Assembly: GCF_039812505.1 (NCBI RefSeq)
Contig: NZ_JBDIAQ010000030.1
Coordinates: 1 to 30,213, forward strand
Reading direction: 5' to 3'
Length of the DNA: 30,213 bases
From: Intrasporangium_A sp039812505
GTDB lineage: Bacteria > Actinomycetota > Actinomycetes > Actinomycetales > Dermatophilaceae
Shown here: positions 16,743 through 23,633 of the stretch, one piece after another
How positions within the stretch are numbered: position 1 is the first letter of the stretch
How the letters are laid out: each line of letters starts with the position of its first letter
Notes under the pieces: generated by a model
The model's input: the letters and a program-made list of their open reading frames with translations, nothing else
Told to the model about the DNA's origin: nothing
Databases searched by the model: none
Translations under genes and position numbers: made by a program

Positions 16743-18104
16743 GTGAGGATCACCGTCGTTGGACTGGGCAAGATCGGCCTGCCCCTCGCCGTGCAGTTCG
16801 CCCGCTCCGGCCATCAGGTCATCGGGGCCGACGTCAGCGACCGGGTCGTCGGGCAGGTGAACCAGGCGGTCGAGCCCTTCCCGGGCGAGGCACACCTGGC
16901 GGACTACCTGGCGAGCGTGGTCGGTTCCGGCTCGTTGACCGCAACCACCGACACGACCGGGGCGGTCAGCCAGAGCGACGCCGTCGTGGTCGTGGTGCCG
17001 CTGTTCGTCGACGACGACGCCAGACCGGACTTCGCGGCGATGGACTCGGCCACCGACGACATCGCCGCCGGGCTGCGGGCGCAGAACGAGACCCTGGTCG
17101 TCTACGAGACGACCCTGCCCGTCGGCACGACGCGCACCCGCTGGAAACCCCGCCTCGAACGGGGCTCCGGGCTGGTCGAGGGCGACGGCTTCGACCTCGT
17201 GTTCTCACCGGAACGCGTCCTGACCGGCCGCGTCTTCGCCGACCTGCGGCGCTACCCCAAGCTGGTCGGCGGGCTGTCGCCACGTGGCGGTGCACTGGCC
17301 CGGGACTTCTACGAGCAGGTCCTCCAGTTCGACACGCGACCCGACCTCGAGCGGGGCAACGGCGTGTGGGACCTCGGTTCGGCCGAGGCGGCCGAGCTGG
17401 CCAAGCTCGCGGAGACGACCTACCGCGACGTCAACATCGGGCTCGCCAACCAGTTCGGCCGGTTCGCGGCGGCGCACGGGATCGACATCTACCAGGTCAT
17501 CGCCGCCAGCAACTCCCAGCCGTACAGCCACATCCACCGTCCGGGCATCGCGGTCGGCGGACACTGCATCCCGGTCTACCCGCGGCTGTACCTCTGGAAC
17601 GACCCGGATGCGACGGTGGTGCGGGCGGCCCGCGAGGCCAACGCGGCGATGCCGGCGTACACGGTCGGTCTGGCCGAGGGTGCGCTGGGGTCGCTGAGCG
17701 GTCGGCGGGTGGCCGTGCTCGGCGCCTCCTACCGTGGCGGGGTCAAGGAGACCGCGTTCTCGGGTGTCTTCGCCACGGTGGAGGTGCTGCGTGAGCGCGG
17801 TGCGCAGGTCAGCGTCCACGACCCGATGTACACGCCCGACGAGCTGGCCGGCTTCGGCTGGGAGGCCTACGAGCTGGGCACCCCGACCGACGTCGCCATC
17901 GTCCAGGCCGACCACGCGCAGTACCGCACGATCGGGGCTGCGGACCTGCCCGGGGTCCAGGTCGTGGTCGACGGGCGCAAGGTGCTCGACCGGGCGCGGT
18001 TCGAGGGGGTCCGCTTCCTGGTCGTCGGCCAGGCCGAGACCAGCCGTGCCGAGACGGCGCCCGCAGCCGAGCCGCTGGCGGCCGAGCCGGGAGCGCACCG
18101 GTGA
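16743..18104 (+). CDS. Nucleotide-sugar 6-dehydrogenase (WbpA/WecC-like)
   Basis: A 453-residue UDP-sugar dehydrogenase that should oxidise C6 of a UDP-HexNAc to the uronic acid with two NAD+. The N-terminal Rossmann motif is GLGKIGLPLA (7-16), the central domain has AELAKLAETTYRDVNIGLANQF with Lys221, the catalytic Cys275 lies in GGHCIPVYP and a C-terminal UDP-binding domain follows (VAVLGASYRGGVKET). WecC-like enzymes use UDP-ManNAc and WbpA uses UDP-GlcNAc. The next three genes match WbpD, WbpE and WbpB, which favours the WbpA role. Residue 225 is Thr where the UGDH family usually has Asn. A C-terminal tail of about 20 residues is Ala/Glu-rich. First gene of a tightly overlapped operon. 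Confidence 0.88.
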   Translation: MRITVVGLGKIGLPLAVQFARSGHQVIGADVSDRVVGQVNQAVEPFPGEAHLADYLASVVGSGSLTATTDTTGAVSQSDAVVVVVPLFVDDDARPDFAAMDSATDDIAAGLRAQNETLVVYETTLPVGTTRTRWKPRLERGSGLVEGDGFDLVFSPERVLTGRVFADLRRYPKLVGGLSPRGGALARDFYEQVLQFDTRPDLERGNGVWDLGSAEAAELAKLAETTYRDVNIGLANQFGRFAAAHGIDIYQVIAASNSQPYSHIHRPGIAVGGHCIPVYPRLYLWNDPDATVVRAAREANAAMPAYTVGLAEGALGSLSGRRVAVLGASYRGGVKETAFSGVFATVEVLRERGAQVSVHDPMYTPDELAGFGWEAYELGTPTDVAIVQADHAQYRTIGAADLPGVQVVVDGRKVLDRARFEGVRFLVVGQAETSRAETAPAAEPLAAEPGAHR

Positions 18105-18697
18105 GCGCCCGGGTGGCCCCGTCGGCCGACGTCGCGCAGAACGCCTCGATCGGCGACGGGTCGGCGATCTGGCACCTGGCCCAGGTGCGCGAGGACGCCG
18201 TGCTCGGTACCGGGTGCATCGTGGGACGGGGCGCCTACGTCGGGCCGGGCGTGCGGATGGGCGACAACTGCAAGCTGCAGAACTACGCGCTCGTCTACGA
18301 GCCGGCGGTGCTGGAGGACGGGGTCTTCGTCGGCCCGGCGGTCGTGTTCACCAACGACCACTACCCGCGGTCGGTCTCCCCGGACGGCGTGCTCAAGCGC
18401 GGCGACGACTGGGAAGCCGTCGGCGTGACCTGTCGGCAGGGGGCCTCCATCGGGGCCCGCTCGGTGTGCGTCGCCCCGGTCACGATCGGCCGGTGGGCGC
18501 TCGTGGCGGCCGGTTCCGTGGTGATCCGGGACGTGCCCGACTTCGCCCTGGTCGCGGGGGTCCCCGCCCGCCGGGTCCGGTGGGTCGGCCGGGCGGGCGT
18601 CCCGCTCGAGCCCGACGGCGACGGGTTGTGGCGGTGCCCGCAGACCGGTGCCCGGTACCGCGAGGACGACGAGACCCTTACGGAGGTCGACCAGTGA
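18101..18697 (+). CDS. Hexapeptide N-acetyltransferase (WbpD-like)
   Basis: A 198-residue left-handed beta-helix acetyltransferase. Early residues (SAIWHLAQVREDAVLG) and later hexapeptide repeats (IGDGSA, VGRGAYVGPGVRMGDNCKLQN, SIGARSVCVAPVTIG) build the helix. FTNDHYPRS (83-91, His87) and the C-terminal LWRCPQTGARY resemble WbpD, which acetylates the 3-amino group of UDP-GlcNAc3NA using acetyl-CoA. It starts with GTG overlapping the dehydrogenase stop (GTGA) and ends with the same overlap into the aminotransferase. A related perosamine- or viosamine-type sugar acetyltransferase is possible, but the neighbours argue for the uronate pathway. Confidence 0.85.
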   Translation: MSARVAPSADVAQNASIGDGSAIWHLAQVREDAVLGTGCIVGRGAYVGPGVRMGDNCKLQNYALVYEPAVLEDGVFVGPAVVFTNDHYPRSVSPDGVLKRGDDWEAVGVTCRQGASIGARSVCVAPVTIGRWALVAAGSVVIRDVPDFALVAGVPARRVRWVGRAGVPLEPDGDGLWRCPQTGARYREDDETLTEVDQ

Positions 18698-19782
18698 GCG
18701 AGTTCATCCCACCGGCCAAGCCCCTCATCGGCGACGACGAGATCGCGGCGGTGACCCGAGTGCTGCGTTCCGGGATGCTGGCCCAGGGACCCGAGGTCAA
18801 GGCCTTCGAGGAGGAGTTCGCGGCGCACTTCGGACTCGACCGGCCCTGCGTGGCGGTCAACTCCGGCACGTCCGGCCTGCAGCTCGGGTTGCTCTCCTGC
18901 GGGGTGAAGCCGGGCGACGAGGTGATCGTGCCGTCGTTCACCTTCGCCGCAACGGCCAACTCGGTGGCGCTGACCGGGGCGACGCCGGTCTTCGCCGACA
19001 TCGACGCCGACGACTTCTGCCTGTCCCCGGCGGCGGTCGAGGCCGCCATCACCGAACGCACGGTCGGGGTGATGCCGGTGCACCTGTACGGTCACCCGGC
19101 GAAGATGGACGCCATCATGGCGACCGCCGACCGGCACGGGGTCCAGGTCTTCGAGGACGCCGCCCAGGCCCACGGCGCGACCCTGCACGGCACGCCGGTC
19201 GGCGCGTTCGGGGCCTTCGCGATGTTCTCGCTCTACCCGACCAAGAACATGACCTCCGGCGAGGGCGGCATGGTGTCGGTCGCCGACGCCGGCATCGAGC
19301 GGCTGGTGCGGCTCTACCGGAACCAGGGCATGGAGCGGCAGTACCACAACGAGGTCGTCGGCTTCAACATGCGCATGACCGACATCCACGCGGCGATCGG
19401 CCGCGAGCAGCTGAAGAAGGTCGACGCCTGGACCGCCCGACGCCAGCAGAACGCCGCCTTCCTGAGCGCGCACCTCGAGGGGGTCGTGCCGCCCCCGGTC
19501 GCCGAGGGCGCGGTGCACGTCTACCACCAGTACACCGTGCGGGTGCCCGAGGACCGTGACGGCCTCGCCGCCGCGCTGCGGGCGGAGTACCAGGTCGGGT
19601 CGGGCATGTTCTACCCCGTGCCGAACCACCGGCTGGCGCCGTTCGCGGTGCCGGTCGAGCTGCCCGAGACCGAGCGTGCCGCGGCGCAGTGTCTCTCGCT
19701 GCCGGTGCATCCTGCGCTGACCCAGGCCGACCTCGAGCGGATCGTCGCCGCGGTGAACGCGCTGGCCAAGGCGGGTGCCTGA
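18694..19782 (+). CDS. DegT/DnrJ/EryC1 sugar aminotransferase (WbpE-like)
   Basis: A 362-residue PLP-dependent sugar aminotransferase. Key parts: GDDEIAAVTRVLRSGMLAQG near the N terminus, VNSGTSGLQL (PLP phosphate), GDEVIVPSFTFAATANSV, FEDAAQAHGA (Asp for the pyridine N), and Schiff-base Lys184 in YPTKNMTSGEGGMV. In the WbpB/WbpE pair it would move the amino group of glutamate onto the 3-keto sugar acid. The GTG at 18694 overlaps the previous stop. A longer frame open to 17734 is only the overlap of reading frames in the dehydrogenase. It ends 1 nt into the next gene (TGATG). Confidence 0.9.
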   Translation: MSEFIPPAKPLIGDDEIAAVTRVLRSGMLAQGPEVKAFEEEFAAHFGLDRPCVAVNSGTSGLQLGLLSCGVKPGDEVIVPSFTFAATANSVALTGATPVFADIDADDFCLSPAAVEAAITERTVGVMPVHLYGHPAKMDAIMATADRHGVQVFEDAAQAHGATLHGTPVGAFGAFAMFSLYPTKNMTSGEGGMVSVADAGIERLVRLYRNQGMERQYHNEVVGFNMRMTDIHAAIGREQLKKVDAWTARRQQNAAFLSAHLEGVVPPPVAEGAVHVYHQYTVRVPEDRDGLAAALRAEYQVGSGMFYPVPNHRLAPFAVPVELPETERAAAQCLSLPVHPALTQADLERIVAAVNALAKAGA

Positions 19783-20786
19783 TGGCCGGCCTGCGGGCGG
19801 GCCTGATCGGGCTGGGCATGATGGGGCGCCACCATGCGCGGGTGCTCGGCTCGCTCGAGGGGGTGGACCTGGTGGCGGTCGCCGACCCGGGCGGGGACGT
19901 GCACGGCGTCGCCGGCGGCCGGCCCGTGCTCGCGACCATCGAGGAGCTGGTCGGCAAGGGCCTGGACTACTGCGTCGTCGCGGTGCCGACCGCCCTGCAC
20001 GAGCCGATCGGGCTGGCCCTGGCCGAGGCCGGGGTGCCTGCGCTGATCGAGAAGCCGCTGGCCCAGGACGGGCCCGCCTCGCAGCGGCTCGTGGCGGCGT
20101 TCGAGGCGGCCGGCCTGGTCGGCGCGGTCGGGCACATCGAGCGCTACAACCCCGCGTTGCAGCAGGCCCGTGCCCGGATCGCGGCCGGCGATCTCGGGCG
20201 GGTCTACCAGGTGGCGACCCGTCGGCAGGGCCCGTTCCCGGCCCGCATCGCCGACGTCGGCGTCGTCAAGGACCTGGCCACCCACGACATCGACCTGACC
20301 GCCTGGGTCACCCAGCAGCCGTTCCGGCGGGTCAGCGCCAACACCGCCCTCAAGAGTGGTCGCCGGCACGAGGACCTGGTCGCGGCCACCGGCCTGCTGG
20401 CCGACGGCACCGTCACCAACCACCTGGTCAACTGGCTCTCACCGCTGAAGGAACGGGTCACCACGATCACCGGCGAGAAGGGCGCCTTCGTGGCCGACAC
20501 CCTGACCGCCGACCTGACCTTCTTCGCCAACGGCTCGGTCCCGGTGACCCGGGACGAGCTGGCCCAGTTCCGCGGCGTCACGGAGGGTGACGTCGTCCGC
20601 TACGCGATCGCCAAACCCGAGCCGTTGCGCGTGGAGCACGAGCAGTTCCGCGATGCCGTGCTGGGCAGGCAGGCCGACATCGTGACCATGCGCGAGGGCC
20701 ACAACACCGTGCTGGTCGCCGAGGCGATGATCACCTCGGCCGAGACCGGCAACGTCGTGGACCTGACCGGTCTCGTGGGCGGCTGA
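19782..20786 (+). CDS. Gfo/Idh/MocA oxidoreductase (WbpB-like)
   Basis: A 334-residue NAD-dependent sugar oxidoreductase. It has GLGMMG (10-15) for NAD, EKP (90-92) with catalytic Lys91, HIERYNPA at the domain border and THDIDL with His168. In the WbpB role it oxidises C3 of UDP-GlcNAcA so that the aminotransferase can act. WbpB recycles NADH using 2-oxoglutarate, but that cannot be judged here. It is the last of four overlapping genes. Its stop lies 62 bp from the convergent flippase stop, with a 10-bp inverted repeat between them. Confidence 0.87.
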   Translation: MAGLRAGLIGLGMMGRHHARVLGSLEGVDLVAVADPGGDVHGVAGGRPVLATIEELVGKGLDYCVVAVPTALHEPIGLALAEAGVPALIEKPLAQDGPASQRLVAAFEAAGLVGAVGHIERYNPALQQARARIAAGDLGRVYQVATRRQGPFPARIADVGVVKDLATHDIDLTAWVTQQPFRRVSANTALKSGRRHEDLVAATGLLADGTVTNHLVNWLSPLKERVTTITGEKGAFVADTLTADLTFFANGSVPVTRDELAQFRGVTEGDVVRYAIAKPEPLRVEHEQFRDAVLGRQADIVTMREGHNTVLVAEAMITSAETGNVVDLTGLVGG

Positions 20787-20813
20787 CCTCGTCGGGACGC
20801 CGTGACATCGGGT

Positions 20814-20856
20814 GGCCGTGACGACCCATGCCGTACGGTCCGGCCGCGTCACGGCC
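20814..20856. terminator. Inverted repeat between convergent genes
   Basis: GGCCGTGACG (20814-20823) and CGTCACGGCC (20847-20856) form a perfect 10-bp stem with a 23-nt loop; the loop holds the palindrome CCGTACGG (20831-20838). It lies between the oxidoreductase and flippase stops, and its right arm includes the flippase stop codon. It could be a bidirectional terminator, but it lacks T tails. Confidence 0.4.
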
Positions 20857-22321
20857 GACGGGCGCGCAACCCCAGGACCTCGAGGGCGGTCCGGATGTCC
20901 TTCCAGCTCAGTGCCGCCCACCCGAGGGCGAACGCCACCGTGACGAGCAGCTGCGTGGCGGCCGGCTGCGACCTGGACCACCACACGGCCCAGGCGACGA
21001 GTGCTGCGGCGCCGACGAACCGCACCGCCAGCATGGTCCACCGGTGGCGCCGCGTCACCCAGACGACCACGAGCGGGACGCCCCCCACGAGGGTGGTGCC
21101 GAGCAGGTAGCCGACGGCGACGCCCATGATCCCCAGCCGGGCGGGCAGCACGAACCAGGCGGCGACTCCGACGAGCATGCCGAGCAGGCTGGCGCCGCTC
21201 GAGACGTAGATCCCCCGCGGGGTGGAGGTGTTGAGCGCGTTCACGGCGCCGACCCCGACCGTGGTCATCAGGACGGCGGCGAGCAGGACCGCGAGCAGGT
21301 CCGCCGCAGGCGCGAAGTCGGGCGGCCAGACCAGCTGGACGACCAGCCGGCTGAGCAGCGCCAGCACGCCGAGGACACCGACCATCGCGACGACCAGGCT
21401 GCGGGTGGCCAGGTCCGTCTGCCGCCGGAAGGCAGCCTCGTCGCCGCGGCCCCACGCCTCCGCCATGGTGGGGAAGAGCACGAGGCTCAGCGCGGCCGCG
21501 ATGAGTGAGGACGGCGTGGCCAGCGTCAGCGCCGCTGCGTAGTAGCCGGTGTCCTCCCTGGAGGCGACCCTGGTGGCGGCGACGACGGACAGCTGCACAA
21601 AGCCGCTGCTGGCCAGTGTGCCCATCGTGCCGACGGTCACGAAACGGTCGATCTCGCTTCGCAGGCGACGGTCCAGCCCGCCCCTGGCGCCGTGCGGCCA
21701 GCCGCCCGCGGCGTAGGCGGCATACGACAGCGCCATGGGCAGCAGCAGCCACAGGCCGCGAGCGCCGGTCGCCAGCACGACCACGAGCGCCGCGAGCCCG
21801 GTCACGGTGGAGGCCACGTCCCACAACGTGGCGCGATGCACCTGGCCGACGCCGAACAGGACGCCGCGGGTGTAGCTGTAGACCGAGAAACCGGCCACCC
21901 ACACGGCCAGCAGCAACCCACCCACGAGGTCGGCGCCGTGCAACGCCATCCAGAGCGGGACGGCGCTCAGGGCGAGGACGACGGCGGCCTGCACGGTACG
22001 GCGCGACAGGTGGCCGGCCACCGCCCGGACCTGCTCCTGGTCGCCGGCCCCCCGCGCCAGGGCGAGGTACTTCGAGGCCGCGCTGCCGGTGCTGGTGGGC
22101 CACATCAGGGCCAGCAGGGTGCCGAGCGAGATGGCGCTCTGGACGATGCCCAGGGCCACGGTCCCCGCCAGACGGCCGACCAAGGCGTTCGTGACGAACC
22201 GCAGGAGCCCCTGTGAGGCGACGCCGGTCAGTCCGAGCAGGCCGCGGGTGGTGATGGAGCCGTGCGTGGGTTCGTCGAGCCGGACCGGCCGGATCAGGCG
22301 AGCGCGGTCGGATCCGGTCAC
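20849..22321 (-). CDS. Polysaccharide flippase (Wzx/MATE-like)
   Basis: A 490-residue integral membrane protein of the MOP exporter superfamily, with about 12-14 predicted helices spread across its length. SITTRGLLGLTGVASQGLLRFVTNALVGR near the N terminus and GYYAAALTLATPSSLIAAALSLVLFPTMAEA in the middle are typical of polysaccharide flippases. It probably moves lipid-linked glycan units across the membrane; the adjacent sugar genes and glycosyltransferases support this. The GTG at 22321 overlaps the stop of a 24-codon ORF (GTGA). No Shine-Dalgarno is visible, so translation may depend on that coupling. Confidence 0.85.
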   Translation of the reverse strand: MTGSDRARLIRPVRLDEPTHGSITTRGLLGLTGVASQGLLRFVTNALVGRLAGTVALGIVQSAISLGTLLALMWPTSTGSAASKYLALARGAGDQEQVRAVAGHLSRRTVQAAVVLALSAVPLWMALHGADLVGGLLLAVWVAGFSVYSYTRGVLFGVGQVHRATLWDVASTVTGLAALVVVLATGARGLWLLLPMALSYAAYAAGGWPHGARGGLDRRLRSEIDRFVTVGTMGTLASSGFVQLSVVAATRVASREDTGYYAAALTLATPSSLIAAALSLVLFPTMAEAWGRGDEAAFRRQTDLATRSLVVAMVGVLGVLALLSRLVVQLVWPPDFAPAADLLAVLLAAVLMTTVGVGAVNALNTSTPRGIYVSSGASLLGMLVGVAAWFVLPARLGIMGVAVGYLLGTTLVGGVPLVVVWVTRRHRWTMLAVRFVGAAALVAWAVWWSRSQPAATQLLVTVAFALGWAALSWKDIRTALEVLGLRARRP

Positions 22322-22392
22322 CGGCGAGCCGCCCGGTAGGCGCCCGCAACGACCGGCCGCGGACGAACCTCGACGATGCTGCGGATCCTCAC
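22318..22392 (-). CDS. 24-residue leaderless leader ORF before the flippase
   Basis: A GTG at 22392 lies 7 nt after TAGGGT (22405-22400) and opens a 24-codon frame whose TGA overlaps the flippase GTG (GTGA). The peptide is Arg/Val-rich (begins VRIRSIVEVRPRP, ends YRAARR) with no membrane segment and no recognised family. The frame also extends upstream to 22566, but that part is antisense to the acyl-CoA dehydrogenase gene and not protein-like. I infer that translation of the peptide delivers ribosomes to the flippase. Leaderless short proteins are common in mycobacteria. It could also be a chance ORF. Confidence 0.5.
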   Translation of the reverse strand: MRIRSIVEVRPRPVVAGAYRAARR

Positions 22393-22399
22393 GTCGGCG

Positions 22400-22405
22400 A
22401 CCCTA
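22400..22405 (-). promoter_or_regulatory. -10 box of the leader-ORF/flippase transcript
   Basis: TAGGGT on the minus strand. The RNA start would fall at the GTG of the small ORF, 72 nt upstream of the flippase start. Confidence 0.5.
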
Positions 22406-22460
22406 CCGTCGGGCCCTGGCGACGTCGCTCGCTGCAGGTGTCGGGTCTTGTGGTCGCCGG

Positions 22461-22466
22461 TAGCAT
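22461..22466 (+). promoter_or_regulatory. -10 box for leaderless acyl-CoA dehydrogenase mRNA
   Basis: TAGCAT with 6 nt before the GTG at 22473 and no Shine-Dalgarno site. It is divergent from the leader-ORF promoter about 55 bp away. Confidence 0.5.
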
Positions 22467-22472
22467 CGTGTC

Positions 22473-23633
22473 GTGAGCAACCCCGACTTCGACCTGTTCC
22501 GGACGTCCGAGGACCACGAGACCCTGCGCGAGGCAGTGCGCGCGGTGGCCGAGGACAAGATCGCACCGTTCGCTGCGGAGGTCGACGAGAAGGCCCGCTA
22601 CCCCCAGGAGGCGCACGAGGCGCTCGTCGCCGCGGACTTCTTCGCGCCCCACGTCCCCGAGGAGTACGGCGGGGTCGGCGCCGACGCCTTGGCCACCTGC
22701 ATCGTCATCGAGGAGGTCGCGCGCGTCTGTGCCTCCAGCTCGCTGATCCCCGCGGTCAACAAGCTCGGCTCGATGCCGCTGATCCTGGCCGCGAGCGAGG
22801 ACGTCAAGAAGCGCTACCTGCCGCCGCTGGCCGCCGGCAAGGTGGCCTTCTCCTACGGCCTGTCCGAGCGGGAGGCGGGCTCGGACACCGCCTCGATGAA
22901 GTGCCGGGCGACCCCGGACGGTGACGACTGGGTACTGAACGGACAGAAGTCGTGGATCACCAACGCGGGCGTGTCCGAGTACTACACCGTCCTCGCGGTG
23001 ACCGATCCGGACGGCAAACGCGGCAGCAACGTCAGCGCCTTCGTCGTGGAGAAGTCCGACGCCGGGTTCACCTTCGGTGAGAAGGAGCGCAAGCTCGGCA
23101 TCAAGGGCAGCCCGACGCGAGAGCTGCACTTCGACCACGTGAAGATCCCGGGGGACCGGCTCGTCGGGGCGCTCGGCGACGGGCTGAAGATCGCCCTGCG
23201 CACGCTCGACCACACTCGCGTCACCATCGGGGCGCAGGCGGTGGGCATCGCGCAGGGGGCGCTCGACGGGGCGCTGGCCTACGTCAAGGAGCGCAAGCAG
23301 TTCGGCAAGCACATCGCCGACTTCCAGGGCGTCCAGTTCATGCTGGCCGACATGGCGATGGAGCTCGAGGCTGCCAGGCAGATGGTGTACGTGGCCGCTG
23401 CCAAGTCCGAGCGCCAGGACAAGGACCTGTCCTTCTTCGGTGCGGCGGCCAAGTGCTATGCGTCGGATGTGGCGATGCGGGTCACCACCGACGCGGTCCA
23501 GCTGCTCGGCGGGGCCGGCTACACGCAGGACTTCCCCCTCGAGCGGATGCTGCGCGACGCCAAGATCACCCAGATCTACGAGGGCACCAACCAGGTCCAG
23601 CGCATCGTGATGGCCCGTGCGCTGCTGAAGTGA
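22473..23633 (+). CDS. Acyl-CoA dehydrogenase (FadE25-like)
   Basis: A 386-residue FAD-dependent acyl-CoA dehydrogenase, full length for short/medium or branched-chain types. It introduces a trans double bond between C2 and C3 of acyl-CoA. SYGLSEREAGSD and the WITNAG region contact FAD and substrate, and the catalytic base is Glu370 in IYEGTNQVQR near the C terminus. In mycobacteria its counterpart fadE25 follows purE, so this gene marks the right edge of the conserved neighbourhood. The GTG at 22473 has TAGCAT 6 nt upstream. Its stop codon overlaps the GTG of a glycosyltransferase (GTGA). Confidence 0.93.
   Translation: MSNPDFDLFRTSEDHETLREAVRAVAEDKIAPFAAEVDEKARYPQEAHEALVAADFFAPHVPEEYGGVGADALATCIVIEEVARVCASSSLIPAVNKLGSMPLILAASEDVKKRYLPPLAAGKVAFSYGLSEREAGSDTASMKCRATPDGDDWVLNGQKSWITNAGVSEYYTVLAVTDPDGKRGSNVSAFVVEKSDAGFTFGEKERKLGIKGSPTRELHFDHVKIPGDRLVGALGDGLKIALRTLDHTRVTIGAQAVGIAQGALDGALAYVKERKQFGKHIADFQGVQFMLADMAMELEAARQMVYVAAAKSERQDKDLSFFGAAAKCYASDVAMRVTTDAVQLLGGAGYTQDFPLERMLRDAKITQIYEGTNQVQRIVMARALLK

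Noticed and set aside
16442..17794. A 450-codon plus-strand frame over the riboswitch and dehydrogenase
   Set aside because: It is out of frame with the clear dehydrogenase motifs and covers the SAM riboswitch.
22393..22566. Longer version of the 24-codon ORF starting at 22566
   Set aside because: The upstream part is antisense to the acyl-CoA dehydrogenase start and is not protein-like; only the short leaderless form has a promoter at the right distance.
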